NCBI RefSeq assembly: GCF_041261205.1
Contig: NZ_JBGCCH010000032.1
Span: 53,552 to 117,551, forward strand
DNA length: 64,000 nucleotides
Reading direction: 5' to 3'
From: Catenulispora sp. MAP5-51
GTDB lineage: Bacteria > Actinomycetota > Actinomycetes > Streptomycetales > Catenulisporaceae
Part shown: one piece after another, positions 1-9,954 of the stretch
Numbering within the stretch: position 1 is the stretch's first letter
Layout of the letters: each line of letters begins with the position of its first letter
The notes under the pieces: model-generated
Databases searched by the model: none
Seen by the model: the letters and a program-made list of their open reading frames with translations, nothing else
Told to the model about the DNA's origin: nothing
Made by a program: the position numbers and the translations under genes

Positions 1-612
1 TACCGGGCGATGACGTACTGGATGCTGCAGAACAAGATCGACATCGCCGACGCCGCCGCGGTCGCGGCCGACGCGGGGTCGCCGCGGATCGTCTCCGGGA
101 CCGACCCGGCCGCGCCGCGGATCAGCGTGGACGGCCACGACGTGGCCGCCGCGATCCGCGAGGCCGACGTCACGGGCACGGTGAGCGCGGTGGCCGCGGT
201 GCCGGAGGTGCGGGCCCGGCTGATCGAGCTGCAACGGGAGATCATCGGGGCCGGCGGCATCGTGGTCGAGGGCCGGGACATCGCCTCGGTGGTGGCCCCG
301 GACGCCGCGGCGAAGGTCTTCCTGACCGCCTCCGAGGACGCCCGCGCGGCCCGCCGCAGCGCGGAGAACACCGCGAACGGGACCAACGGCGGGGGCGCGG
401 CCGACTCCGTGGCGGCCACCCGCGAGGCGCTGACCCGCCGCGACAGCGTCGACAGCCGGACCAACGCGCTGGCCGCGGCGCCGGGGGCGGTGGTGGTCGA
501 CGCCACCGAGCTGACACTGGAGCAGGTGATCGAGAAGGTCGCCGGCATCGTCATCCACACGGCCGAGGGCACCGCGCCGGACGCCTCCCAAGGGGTGGGA
601 CTCACCAGATGA
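1..612 (+). CDS. cmk: Cytidylate kinase, 5'-truncated by the window edge
   Basis: Cytoplasmic kinase that converts CMP/dCMP plus ATP to CDP/dCDP in pyrimidine nucleotide supply. The frame is open from base 1; the first residues (YRAMTYW) match the segment that follows the P-loop, so roughly the first 35-40 residues, including the ATP-binding loop, lie outside the window. The conserved VVEGRDIASVV stretch and the following DAAAKVFLTAS segment, and the Arg-rich lid, are present. The stop codon overlaps the ATG of the next gene (ATGA, 609-612), so the two are translationally coupled. The order cmk-plsC-der is usual in actinobacteria, which supports the call. Confidence 0.93.
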   Translation, partial: YRAMTYWMLQNKIDIADAAAVAADAGSPRIVSGTDPAAPRISVDGHDVAAAIREADVTGTVSAVAAVPEVRARLIELQREIIGAGGIVVEGRDIASVVAPDAAAKVFLTASEDARAARRSAENTANGTNGGGAADSVAATREALTRRDSVDSRTNALAAAPGAVVVDATELTLEQVIEKVAGIVIHTAEGTAPDASQGVGLTR

Positions 613-1382
613 AGGTTCTCCGAGATGCACACCGACCGTCGGTCCCGTGGCGGGGCCGGCCGGGCACCGCGAACGGGACGTCCGACCAGGGCCAGGCCCG
701 GAACCGCTCCGGCGGACACGACCGCACGACGCCCAGCGCCCGCGGCGCCAAGCGCGCGCACCGCATCGGTATACCGCTCATGCACTCGCTGTGGCACGTC
801 ACCCAGCACAACATCGCCAACGTCCCGGCCGAGGGCTCGCTGCTGATGGCCGGCAACCACACCGGCTTCCTGGACGGCCCGCTGATCGCCGGCGTGGCCC
901 CCCGCCCGGTGCACTTCCTGGTCAAGAAGGAGATGTTCGTCGGCCCCCTGGGCCCGATACTGCTCGGGCTCGGCCAGATCCCGGTCGACCGGGACCACCC
1001 GGACCGCGCGGCGGTCCAGGCGGGCCTGGCCGCCCTGCGCTCCGGCGGCGTCCTGGGCGTCTTCCCCGAGGGCACCCGCACCACCAGCGAGTTCGAGTCG
1101 GTGCACAACGGCCTGGCCTACTTCGCGGTGGCCACCGGTGCCCCGGTCCTGCCGGTGGCCGTCCTCGGGACGGCCACGAACGGCCGCACAATCGGCTCCC
1201 TGCCGACCCCCCGCACCCACCTGGACCTGGTGTACGGAACACCGCTGACCCTGGAGGAGTTGTCCCAGGGGTCCGAGGGCCTGGGCCGGCGGCAGAAGAT
1301 CGCCGCCATCAGCGAAGAACTCCGGATCCGCCTGGCGGCGCACCTGCAGTACGCCAAGCAGCTCACCGGGCGCGACAATTAG
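609..1382 (+). CDS. 1-acyl-glycerol-3-phosphate acyltransferase family (PlsC-like)
   Basis: Membrane-associated acyltransferase of 257 residues, expected to transfer a fatty acyl chain to lysophosphatidate or a related lysophospholipid. The family hallmarks are visible: the catalytic HX4D motif as N83-H84...D89 (GNHTGFLD), and the substrate-binding FPEGTR block at residues 152-157. The first 50 or so residues are polar, basic and low complexity, with no counterpart in minimal PlsC proteins, so the true start could lie further in. The ATG overlaps the cmk stop (ATGA), arguing for the given start. It sits between cmk and der, its usual actinobacterial position. The exact acceptor lipid cannot be read from the sequence. 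Confidence 0.9.
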   Translation: MKVLRDAHRPSVPWRGRPGTANGTSDQGQARNRSGGHDRTTPSARGAKRAHRIGIPLMHSLWHVTQHNIANVPAEGSLLMAGNHTGFLDGPLIAGVAPRPVHFLVKKEMFVGPLGPILLGLGQIPVDRDHPDRAAVQAGLAALRSGGVLGVFPEGTRTTSEFESVHNGLAYFAVATGAPVLPVAVLGTATNGRTIGSLPTPRTHLDLVYGTPLTLEELSQGSEGLGRRQKIAAISEELRIRLAAHLQYAKQLTGRDN

Positions 1383-1516
1383 ACACGGACACGGACGCCA
1401 AGACTGACGCGCTCCGGTCGGCGAGTCCCCGCGAACACAAGGGGGAACCGCCGGCCGAACGCTTTTACGAGACGCGCTTCTAGGTAAGCGCGCATTACGA
1501 ACATGAGGAATGCCTG

Positions 1517-2998
1517 ATGCAGCCCGACACCGAGGACTACACTCCCGGCGACCTGAGCACCGCCACCGACGGCGCCTCAGACGTGGGTTACTTCGACGAG
1601 GACTTCGACTACGAGGCCTACGCCGAGGGACTCGAGGCCGAGGAATGGGACCGGGGCGAGGGCGACAACGTCCGCCTGCCGGTACTGGCCGTCGTCGGCC
1701 GCCCCAACGTGGGCAAGTCCACCCTGGTGAACCGCATCCTGGGCCGCCGCGAGGCCGTGGTCCAGGACGTCCCCGGCGTCACCCGCGACCGGGTCTCCTA
1801 CGACGCCCACTGGAACGGCCGCCGCTTCACCCTGGTCGACACCGGCGGCTGGGAGCGCGACGTGGAGGGCATGGCCAAGGCCGTGGCCTTCCAGGCCGAG
1901 GCCGCCATCAACGCCGCGGACGCGGTGATGTTCGTGGTGGACGCCACCGTCGGCATCACGGACACCGACGAAGCCGTCGTCCGCGTCCTGCGCAAAGCCG
2001 GCAAGCCGGTGGTCCTGGCCGCGAACAAGGTGGACGACCAGCGCACCGAGGCCGCCGCGGCAGAGCTGTGGAACCTGGGCCTGGGCGAGCCCTTCGCCGT
2101 CTCGGCCCTGCACGGACGAGGCTCAGGCGACCTCCTGGACGCCGTCCTGGACGTCCTCCCGGCCACCCCGGCCGTCAGCTTCGGCGTCCCCATGGGCGGC
2201 CCCCGCCGCGTAGCCCTGGTCGGCAAGCCCAACACCGGCAAAAGCTCCCTGCTGAACAAGCTGGCAGGCGAGGAACGCGTCGTCGTCGACCCCACCGCCG
2301 GCACCACCCGCGACCCCGTCGACGAACTGATCGACCTCGGCGGCAAAACCTGGCGCTTCGTCGACACAGCCGGCATCCGCCGCCGCGTCCACCAAACCTA
2401 CGGAGCCGACTTCTACGCCTCCCTGCGCACCCAGGCAGCCATCGAGAAGGCGGAGGTAGCCGTAGTCCTCGTCGACGCCTCCGACAGCCTCACCGAGCAG
2501 GACCTCCGCATCATCACCATGGTCGCCGAAGCCGGCCGAGCCCTCGTCATCGCCTACAACAAGTGGGACCTGATGGACGAGGAGCGCCGCTACTACCTCG
2601 AACGAGAAATCGAACGCGACCTGGTCCAAGTCCGCTGGGCCCCCCGCGTGAACCTGGCAGCCAGAACAGGCAGGCACGTGGACAAGCTCGTCCCGGCCCT
2701 GGAAGCAGCACTGGAGGGCTGGGAAACCCGCGTCCCCACAGCAAAGCTGAACGCCTTCCTGGGCACCCTGGTAGCGGAGCACCCCCACCCCCTCCGAGGC
2801 GGCAAGCAGCCAAGAATCCTCTTCGGCACCCAAGCCTCAACCCGGCCCCCCAGGTTCGTCCTGTTCGCCAGCGGCTTCATCGAGGCAGGCTACCGCCGCT
2901 TCATCGAACGCCGTCTCCGCGAGGAATTCGGCTTCGTCGGATCACCGATCCAAATCTCGGTAAAGGTCCGCCAGAAGAACAAGGACCGCAAGAAGTAG
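1517..2998 (+). CDS. der: Ribosome biogenesis GTPase Der (EngA)
   Basis: Essential double-GTPase that assists 50S subunit maturation. The 493-residue protein has both G domains in tandem: P-loop GRPNVGKS at 61-68 with DTGG at 108-111 and NKVD at 170-173, then a second P-loop GKPNTGKS at 236-243 with DTAG at 283-286 and a later NKWD. A KH-like domain occupies the last ~100 residues and ends in the usual Lys/Arg-rich tail ([11 protein letters not shown]). The acidic N-terminal extension of about 50 residues is common in actinobacterial Der. The start ATG has a GAGG ribosome-binding site just upstream. A 134-bp gap separates it from plsC. Confidence 0.97.
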   Translation: MQPDTEDYTPGDLSTATDGASDVGYFDEDFDYEAYAEGLEAEEWDRGEGDNVRLPVLAVVGRPNVGKSTLVNRILGRREAVVQDVPGVTRDRVSYDAHWNGRRFTLVDTGGWERDVEGMAKAVAFQAEAAINAADAVMFVVDATVGITDTDEAVVRVLRKAGKPVVLAANKVDDQRTEAAAAELWNLGLGEPFAVSALHGRGSGDLLDAVLDVLPATPAVSFGVPMGGPRRVALVGKPNTGKSSLLNKLAGEERVVVDPTAGTTRDPVDELIDLGGKTWRFVDTAGIRRRVHQTYGADFYASLRTQAAIEKAEVAVVLVDASDSLTEQDLRIITMVAEAGRALVIAYNKWDLMDEERRYYLEREIERDLVQVRWAPRVNLAARTGRHVDKLVPALEAALEGWETRVPTAKLNAFLGTLVAEHPHPLRGGKQPRILFGTQASTRPPRFVLFASGFIEAGYRRFIERRLREEFGFVGSPIQISVKVRQKNKDRKK

Positions 2999-3114
2999 AG
3001 GCCCCCCGCCCCTTCCCTGCCCCCCATCGCACAACCCACGGCGCGCCACCGCCAACCGATGTGATTCGGAGGCCCCAGGTGCGGTATGGTCTTCCTGCCC
3101 GCTGATGCGGGCGG

Positions 3115-3188
<74 letters not shown>

Positions 3189-3196
3189 CCGCGACG

Positions 3197-3241
3197 AAGG
3201 CCGGTTTCCTTGGGGATATCCCCAGGTCAACCGGCCTTTAT
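3197..3241 (+). terminator. Terminator of tRNA-Pro
   Basis: The 10-bp inverted repeat AAGGCCGGTT (3197-3206) / AACCGGCCTT (3229-3238) is followed by a short T stretch. An inner GGGGATATCCCC palindrome sits in the loop. It lies nine bases after the tRNA, as expected for a rho-independent terminator. Confidence 0.8.
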
Positions 3242-3434
3242 GCTTTCCAGTCGCAGCTATGCTTCCGGCCCCTCCGAGGGCTTTTGGGGCCACTTGGGGG
3301 CCACAGGGCCTTGACCTGGCCTTTTAGCGGTTTCGCGCGTCACAGCTCGGGTCGCAGCGGTTGAGTAGCCAGTCGTGGGCGCGAAGCCACCACAAACCAG
3401 CCCTGATAAGGCCTCCGAACCTGTGGGGTCCAAT

Positions 3435-4602
<1,168 letters not shown>

Positions 4603-4615
4603 TTTCAACCACGCA

Positions 4616-4795
4616 GGATCCAACGAGAACATCTACGGCTTGCTCCGCCAATACTTCCCCAAGCGGACCGACCCGTCTGTGCACCGACGTCTGCGGGTCA
4701 ACCATGTTGCCGCCGAACTCAACGCCAGGCCCCGCAAGACGCTGGGCTGGCGTCCACCGCAGCACTCCCTCAACCAGCTGCTCGATGCCAGCTGA
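4616..4795 (+). pseudogene. IS30-family transposase, C-terminal relic
   Basis: One open frame of 59 codons ends at a TGA. It encodes GSNENIYGLLRQYFPKRTDP, followed by VAAELNARPRKTLGW. This is the characteristic IS30 transposase tail (GSNENTNGLLRQYFPKGTD..., LN.RPRKTLGW). The N-terminal helix-turn-helix and most of the DDE domain are absent, so the gene is dead. It lies 14 bp beyond the inferred right end of the neighbouring IS, which may have interrupted it. Confidence 0.8.
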
Positions 4796-4953
4796 TCACG
4801 GGCCGGGGCCCCGCAGAAGCCCACCCCAATAGCCTAGCGCGGATGCGCCCGAGTGGCGTCGCGATAGCCTGTGGGAGCGGGCGTCCCTACCTGAGATTCA
4901 GGCGGAGGACCCATCTACGACGGCCTGACCGTCGGGCCAAGAGAGCGATTCGC

Positions 4954-5529
4954 ATGCAAGCTCTACTACTGATCGACCTCCAGGAAAGCTTCTGCCGCGA
5001 GGAGGGATCGACCGCCCCCGAGCTCGCCCGCGAAGTTCAAGCGCGCGGCACTCTCGACAACGCCCGCCAATGCCTCGACGCCGCTCGCGGCCGCGGCGAC
5101 CTGGTCGTGTTCGTGCATCTGGCATTCGACGCCGAACACCGCAACCGCACCAACCGTACGTACCGGTTCGACGAGCACGAGCGCGCTCAGCGATACATGG
5201 CGGGCTCGGCAGAATCCACGATCGTCTCGGAGGTCGCGCCTGCGGCGGACGAACTGGTGCTGGACAAGGGATCGGTCGGCCCGTTCGCCTCGACGATCCT
5301 GGACGCGGTTCTGCACGCGGCAGACGTCGAACAGCTCGCCATCTGCGGCGTCGCCACACACCTTGCCGTCGAGTCGGCTGCACGGGATGCGAGCGACCTT
5401 GGCTACCAGGTCTCGGTGATCAGAGACGCCTGCGCCGCCCCGGCCGAGCTCCACGACCACTCCCTGAACAAGGTACTCCCCGCCTTCGCTGAGATCATCA
5501 CGTCCAGCGACTTCACCGCAACCAGCTAG
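4954..5529 (+). CDS. Isochorismatase-like hydrolase lacking the catalytic cysteine
   Basis: A 191-residue protein with the isochorismatase/nicotinamidase fold. The catalytic Asp (D8 in LLIDLQ) and Lys (K105 in LDKGSVGPF), and the cis-peptide region GVATHLAVES (132-141), can be seen. The position that holds the nucleophilic Cys in cysteine-hydrolase members is Ala (A138), so amidase chemistry of the nicotinamidase type is unlikely; true isochorismatases also lack this Cys. The substrate is unknown. The start ATG was chosen because the family begins with this beta strand and a GAGAG box lies upstream; the open frame extends further but across IS30-relic DNA. It lies 152 bp before an MmgE/PrpD gene on the same strand. 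Confidence 0.8.
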   Translation: MQALLLIDLQESFCREEGSTAPELAREVQARGTLDNARQCLDAARGRGDLVVFVHLAFDAEHRNRTNRTYRFDEHERAQRYMAGSAESTIVSEVAPAADELVLDKGSVGPFASTILDAVLHAADVEQLAICGVATHLAVESAARDASDLGYQVSVIRDACAAPAELHDHSLNKVLPAFAEIITSSDFTATS

Positions 5530-5681
5530 CGCAACGCGCCCGGCCCCGCACGAGAGGCCGTGTTCTGACAGGGATCGAGGCGAGCGTCCGGTGGCCCCGC
5601 AGCCCAATCGCTCGAGCGCTGGAGAGTCACGTCAGCACACGTACGAGAAGACGACTTCAGGTGGAAAAGGAGTAGATCATC

Positions 5682-7145
5682 ATGACGGTCTCCAACATCA
5701 AGAAGGTCGCCGCCTCCGTCAACACCGGACGCTCGGCCACCGATCCGGACGGGCCGACCGGGAAACTGGCTACCTGGGTGGCTAACACGAGCCTCGACGA
5801 CGTCCCCTACGAAGTACGCGACCGCGCGCGCCACCTGATCCTCGACGGCGTCGCCTGCGCCCTGGTCGGCGCCCAGCTACCGGTCTCGCGCAAGGGCGTG
5901 GACGGTATCACCGCGCTCGACGACGCCGGCAGCGCCGAACTGATCGGGTGGGGCGGGCTGACCACAAGCCCCCCGTCGGCCGCGCTGCTCAACTCCAGCT
6001 TCATCCAAGGCTTCGAACTCGACGACTACCACCCCACGGCACCGCTGCACAGCAACGCGATCGTGCTACCCGCCATGCTCGGCGCAGCCTCCCGGCTCGG
6101 AAAGGTAGCCGGCGCCGACTTCCTGCTCGGCGCGATCCTCGGCTACGAGACGGGACCGCGAGTCGGTATGGCATTGGGCGGATTGGACATGCTTTCGCGA
6201 GGCTGGCATTCCGGCACCGTATTCGGCCCCCTGGCCAGCGCCGCGGCGGCGGGCAAGCTCTACGGGCTGGACGCGGCCGGCTTCGAGGACGCCTTCGGCA
6301 TCGGCGCCACCCAGGCGTGCGGCCTGATGGCGGCGCAGTTCGAGTCGATGGTCAAGCGCATGCAGCACGGGTTCGCCTCCCGCAACGGGCTGACGGGGGC
6401 CGCGCTGGCCGCAGTAGGTTACGTGGGCATCAAGCGGGTCTTCGAGCGTAAGTACGGCGGGTATCTCGCCGCGTTCGGTGAAGGCCACAACCCGGACGCC
6501 ACACAGATCTACGCAAGGCTCGGAGACTTCTGGGAGACCAACCGGATCGCCGTCAAGCCGTACTCCGCCATGGGTCTGCTGCACGCGGCCATCGACTCGG
6601 CAATCGCGCTGCGCGAGCAGGGAGTCAAGCCCGACGAGGTCAAGAGCATTGAGATCGACATGCCCGAGGCTGCCTACGGACACGGCGGCTGGAAAGCCGA
6701 GCGGCCGCTGGAGGCGATCGGCGCGCAAATGAACGTCGCCTACACGGTCGCCGTAGCGCTACTGGACGGCAACGTGCTGATCGACGAGTTCGCAGCGGAC
6801 AAAATCAACAGCGACGAGGTGTGGAACCTGATCGACCGCACCACCACCCGCCACGAAGCGAAATACGACGCGCTGCCCGTCGAGGAGCGACTGACCACAC
6901 GCGTGGTGGTCACACTCAAGGACGGCTCAGTGCATGAGAAGACCACCGTGCACCCGCGCGGAACCGGAGACCGACAGCTCAGCAACGACGACATCGTCGA
7001 GAAATACCGCAACCTCACCCACTCCATCATCTCCAGCGACCGCCGAGCCGCCATCGAATCGGCCGTGCTCGCCCTGGACAAGATGGACGACATCTCCGAA
7101 CTGGTCGAACTACTCACCCCCACAACACGAGCCGCGATTGACTGA
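5682..7145 (+). CDS. MmgE/PrpD family protein
   Basis: A cytoplasmic 487-residue protein of the 2-methylcitrate dehydratase (PrpD)/cis-aconitate decarboxylase superfamily. Typical segments are LILDGVACALVGAQ (about 50-65), FELDDYHPTAPLHSNAIVLPA (about 108-128; the acidic pair and the His lie in the active-site region) and GWHSGTVFGPLASAAAAGKLYG (about 168-189). Length matches the family. A good ribosome-binding site (GGAAAAGGAG) precedes the ATG. There are no methylcitrate-cycle genes (prpB, prpC) nearby, so a propionate role is not supported; the partner is the isochorismatase-like gene upstream. The reaction therefore remains open: a dehydratase or decarboxylase on a di- or tricarboxylate is the family expectation. 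Confidence 0.85.
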   Translation: MTVSNIKKVAASVNTGRSATDPDGPTGKLATWVANTSLDDVPYEVRDRARHLILDGVACALVGAQLPVSRKGVDGITALDDAGSAELIGWGGLTTSPPSAALLNSSFIQGFELDDYHPTAPLHSNAIVLPAMLGAASRLGKVAGADFLLGAILGYETGPRVGMALGGLDMLSRGWHSGTVFGPLASAAAAGKLYGLDAAGFEDAFGIGATQACGLMAAQFESMVKRMQHGFASRNGLTGAALAAVGYVGIKRVFERKYGGYLAAFGEGHNPDATQIYARLGDFWETNRIAVKPYSAMGLLHAAIDSAIALREQGVKPDEVKSIEIDMPEAAYGHGGWKAERPLEAIGAQMNVAYTVAVALLDGNVLIDEFAADKINSDEVWNLIDRTTTRHEAKYDALPVEERLTTRVVVTLKDGSVHEKTTVHPRGTGDRQLSNDDIVEKYRNLTHSIISSDRRAAIESAVLALDKMDDISELVELLTPTTRAAID

Positions 7146-7197
7146 CCAGCCCCGCCATCTGCGTGCGCCGCCGCGATCCCGGCCTCACCCGCAGCGC

Positions 7198-7229
7198 GCC
7201 GTATACACGACGTACGTCGTGTATACGGC
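7198..7229. promoter_or_regulatory. Perfect 32-bp palindrome, probable repressor operator
   Basis: The two 16-base halves (GCCGTATACACGACGT and its exact complement, centred between 7213 and 7214) form a perfect palindrome. Such a long, loop-less dyad is typical of a TetR-type operator rather than of a terminator. It lies 52 bp after the MmgE/PrpD stop codon and just before the IS relic, so the gene it served may have been lost. No regulator gene adjoins it. Confidence 0.6.
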
Positions 7230-7389
7230 AGGCGCGGGCAACCAGACAAACACTAAAATCAGGGCTCTTAGACTCGTGTTGCGACGACCCCTGGAATCCC
7301 CTGGAGGATCTGGCCGCACCGTCGAGGAGGCGATCTGATGGCCGAGTTCGACCGACTCGAGCCTGGGTTCCGGCGGGCGCTGTAGTCCC

Positions 7390-7640
7390 ACCTTGTGGGC
7401 GACGAGCCGATGGTGCCAGGACACCAGGGTCGCCGGGCTGACCGGGGACACCTCGGCCCAGCGCCGGCGCGGGATCAGCAAGGAGAGTGCCGCCAACCAG
7501 AACCGGTCGGCCCGCTCGTAGCGAACCCGGACGATCTGGCGCCGCAGGACCGCGTTCTCGTGCCGCGCTACCCGGTAAGCAATCGACAAGAACATCGCGA
7601 CGCCAGGATCTCAGCTCGACGATCAGAGGCTGCATGCGCC
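7390..7640 (-). pseudogene. Transposase N-terminal relic (integrase-core type)
   Basis: The minus strand encodes ARHENAVLRRQIVRV, then RADRFWLAALSLLIPRRRW and SPATLVSWHHRLVAHK. These are the N-terminal landmarks of the transposase family seen intact at 3.5-4.6 kb (EVAVLRR..., [27 protein letters not shown]). The frame degenerates after the WHHRLV block and the catalytic domain is missing. The segment upstream is frameshifted relative to the rest. It is a dead fragment. Confidence 0.7.
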
Positions 7641-7759
7641 CAGGTCACAGGCTCATTCGTATTTCCGAGCCCTACAGGTTGTCGGGGTAGCTACCGGGGC
7701 AGCTTCGATATTTTCAGACATCGTCTTCGTTCCTTCGGTGCTTCTCGGATACCACGAGA

Positions 7760-7799
7760 GCCCCTGCCGGGAAGCCGTGGCTTCGGGCATGGCAGGGGC
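7760..7799 (-). terminator. Hairpin after the alpha/beta hydrolase gene
   Basis: The outer stem GCCCCTGCC (7760-7768) pairs with GGCAGGGGC (7791-7799), with an inner stem GAAGCC/GGCTTC. It lies about 50 bp beyond the stop codon of the minus-strand hydrolase. There is no clear U tract. Confidence 0.55.
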
Positions 7800-7847
7800 C
7801 TTGGGCAGTGCGGCCACGGGGGAGCACGCCCCGGCCGCGCACTACGG

Positions 7848-8678
7848 CTACTTCAGGAACCTGAGCAACTCGGTGTTGACCTCATCGGCGTGCGTCCAGC
7901 ACAGACCGTGCCCGGCGCCCTCGATCGCCATGTACTCGCTGCCGGAGATCAGCTCGTGGGTCCGCGGGCCGCACGCCTCGATCGGCAGGATCCGGTCTTC
8001 GGTGCCGTGCAGCACCAGCACCGGGATGTCGATCTTCGCGCAGTCGCCGCGGAAGTCCTCGTGCCAGGTCGGGACGCACGCGATTGTCCCCTGCGGGGAG
8101 GCGCCGACCGCGGTGTTCCACGCGTCCTGCACGACCTCGGGGCTGATGCGCTTGCCGAGCGTCTGGTCGAGGTTGAAGAAGTTCTTGTTCCACTCGGTGA
8201 AGTACGCCGCACGGTCGGCGGTCAGCGCATCGGCGATCTCGTCGAAGACGCTTTGCGGCACGCCGTGCGGCGTACCGGGCGTCTTGAGCAGGTACGGCGG
8301 CACGCCGGAGACGATCACTGCCTTGCGGATCCGCGCAGAGCCGAACTTCCCGAGGTAGCGGACGATCTCGCCACCGCCCATGGAGTGCCCCGCGAGATCG
8401 ACCTCGTTCAGGTCCAGGGCATGGAGCACCTTGTCGAGGTCTGCGGCAAAGGTGTCGTAGTTGTACCCGGTGACAGGCTGGCTGGAGCGGCCGAACCCGC
8501 GCCGGTCGTAGGTGATGACACGGTGTCCGGCGCCCAGCAGGGCCCGCTCCTGGCGCTCCCAGGCCCGCCCGTTGAGGGGGAAGCCGTGGATGAGTACCAC
8601 GGGACGGCCGGAACCGTGGTCCTCGTAGTACAGATCGATGGATGCGCTGTTCTCCTGGCCGACGGTCACGAACGGCAT
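7848..8678 (-). CDS. Alpha/beta hydrolase, non-heme chloroperoxidase/perhydrolase type
   Basis: A 276-residue cytoplasmic alpha/beta-hydrolase. The catalytic triad reads Ser99 in GHSMGGGE, Asp228 in HGTEDRILP and His257 in GAGHGLCW. The oxyanion segment IHGFPLNGRAW (30-40) and the YDRRGFGRSSQP block (58-68) are typical of the cofactor-free haloperoxidase/esterase group. The physiological substrate is unknown. The start at 8678 was preferred over one seven codons upstream because GAAGGAG lies eight bases before it. The gene appears monocistronic; a dyad CGAACG-N7-CGTTCG at 8766-8784 lies in its promoter region. Confidence 0.88.
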   Translation of the reverse strand: MPFVTVGQENSASIDLYYEDHGSGRPVVLIHGFPLNGRAWERQERALLGAGHRVITYDRRGFGRSSQPVTGYNYDTFAADLDKVLHALDLNEVDLAGHSMGGGEIVRYLGKFGSARIRKAVIVSGVPPYLLKTPGTPHGVPQSVFDEIADALTADRAAYFTEWNKNFFNLDQTLGKRISPEVVQDAWNTAVGASPQGTIACVPTWHEDFRGDCAKIDIPVLVLHGTEDRILPIEACGPRTHELISGSEYMAIEGAGHGLCWTHADEVNTELLRFLK

Positions 8679-8985
8679 GGCGGAAACTCCTTCGCTCATC
8701 GTGGAAGGGGCGTGAGGGCCGCTCCGTGGGCTCGGCCGGATTGCAGGACAAAACCCTCACCGACACGAACGCCGTTAACGTTCGACGTCGCCGTTGGGAC
8801 GTGTGCCCCCCACGCCGTCACCCTCCATCCTTCACACGAACTCGCGCAGGGTGCGCGAGGGGTTGCACCATTCGAGTAGTGCGGTCGCCACGCCGGGCGG
8901 CACCGGCGGGCGGACGGCTGTCCCTGCTCCGGACACGCATAGCATGTTGAGGGTTCGTGGCTGCCCGGATCCCGAGGAGGGCCTT
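8679..8985. other. Intergenic region with a short dyad
   Basis: No gene is seen. The only structure I find is CGAACG (8766-8771) with CGTTCG (8779-8784), about 90 bp upstream of the minus-strand hydrolase start. It could be an operator. The rest is unstructured GC-rich sequence leading to the fdhF-like relic. Confidence 0.4.
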
Positions 8986-9225
8986 ATGGCGAACGTTCCC
9001 GACGTCCAGCCCGGTGACGAGCCGGGTCGCGGCGCGCTGGCGATCATGAAGATGTGCCACGAGAACGGCGGCTTCGACTGTTTCCAGGCTGCGCCTGGCC
9101 CGACGACCGCAAGGGCCTGCACTTGGAAATCTGCGGCAACGGGATCAATTACGCCATCTGGGAGATGACGCGCAAGCGCACCGACCGGGACTTCTTCGCC
9201 GCGCGCACCGTCACCGAGCTGTCAG
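8986..9225 (+). pseudogene. Formate dehydrogenase-like molybdopterin oxidoreductase (FdhF/YdeP type), 5' relic
   Basis: The frame from the ATG at 8986 reads MANVPDVQPGDEPGRG and later MKMCHENGGFDC. After two surplus T bases (9082-9083) it continues as PGCAWPDDRKGLHLEICGNG and then WEMTRKRTDRDFFAARTVTELSG. This is the N-terminus of the YdeP-type molybdopterin oxidoreductases, where GFDCPGCAWPD and the F-A-TV-L run are hallmarks. The frameshift and the abrupt loss of homology where transposase sequence starts show a dead gene of which only about 80 codons of some 750 remain. Confidence 0.8.
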
Positions 9226-9410
9226 GAACGGAATGATGTTCGGCTCGTCGGCCGGAGCCCGAAAGTGCAGCGCCCGATGAGGTCTGGCAGCGTCGTAGTG
9301 CCGGGCGTAGCGGTCGAGGACGGTCCGCAGCTGAAGGTACCCGAAGATCAGCAAGCGATCTGCGCATCCCGTTCGGGCGGTGAGCACGAACCTCTCCGCG
9401 TAGTGCAGGC
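9211..9410 (-). pseudogene. Transposase C-terminal relic
   Basis: The minus strand encodes HYAERFVLTARTGCADRLLI, then LRTVLDRYARHYDAARPHRAL and EPNIIPFLTAR before a stop. This is the C-terminus of an integrase-core transposase (compare [19 protein letters not shown] and [17 protein letters not shown] in the intact copy at 3.5 kb). The catalytic Glu (AER) is retained but the preceding domains are missing. It joins directly to the fdhF-like relic on one side and to a perfect hairpin on the other. Confidence 0.78.
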
Positions 9411-9434
9411 GGCACCCGCAGGGGTGCCGCCTGC
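9405..9434. terminator. Perfect 13-bp hairpin at the transposase-relic edge
   Basis: GCAGGCGGCACCC (9405-9417) pairs fully with GGGTGCCGCCTGC (9422-9434) around a GCAG loop. It marks the boundary between the transposase relic and the membrane-protein fragment. It may be a terminator acquired with the inserted DNA. Confidence 0.5.
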
Positions 9435-9514
9435 GTACCACCTGGTGCAAATCGCTGGTCCTGGTCGGCGCGGCGGCCGTCGCCGGGGTTCTCCTGCTGG
9501 CCGATCGTGACCGG

Positions 9515-9910
9515 GTGTGGTGGCGGTGGAAGGTGCCGTTGGCTGTCGGTCTCGGGGTGGTGGCGGGGATCCTCACGGGTGTGGTGGTCGACGACTGGTG
9601 GCATCCGTTTCCCGATCGTCTGCCGGCTCGCGTGTTGGTGTGGATCGGCCTGGCGGTGTCCGCGGTCGCGTTGATGGTGCTGCGTTTCGGAAGCCTGGGG
9701 TGGAATGGCCTGGTCGGCACGTGCTGCGGCGCTGTGGTCGTCGTCCTGGCGGCGTCGCAGGGGCGCCGCTGGCCCGGGTGGACCGGGGATCGCAGCCCGA
9801 ACCCGGATCCTGCGACGCTGCCGGCGAACGGGAACGCTATCGGCCAGGCTTACCTGCCGCTCACCACGCCCGCCAGGTTGGTGCGGCTGACTCGCAAGCT
9901 GGTTGCCTGA
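9515..9910 (+). CDS. Small membrane protein, probably a truncated N-terminal membrane domain
   Basis: A 131-residue hydrophobic protein from a GTG start. The frame is open upstream for about 35 more codons (another membrane span, LVLVGAAAVAGVLLLA) with no start codon, up to a TAG near 9401. So the beginning has probably been lost. Three or four membrane spans are seen, with the landmark WWRWKVP and VDDWWHPFPDRLP. These resemble the membrane-spanning N-terminal domain of actinobacterial esterase-fold (esterase D type) proteins, but the hydrolase domain is absent. A fragment with the same landmarks (WRWKAP, VDRWWRPFPEGLPP) occurs at 18.8 kb on the minus strand. Probably non-functional. Confidence 0.4.
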   Translation: MWWRWKVPLAVGLGVVAGILTGVVVDDWWHPFPDRLPARVLVWIGLAVSAVALMVLRFGSLGWNGLVGTCCGAVVVVLAASQGRRWPGWTGDRSPNPDPATLPANGNAIGQAYLPLTTPARLVRLTRKLVA

Positions 9911-9954
9911 CGCTGCTGCTACTGCGGTCGCGGCCGTACGGGTGTTCGCGTCGT

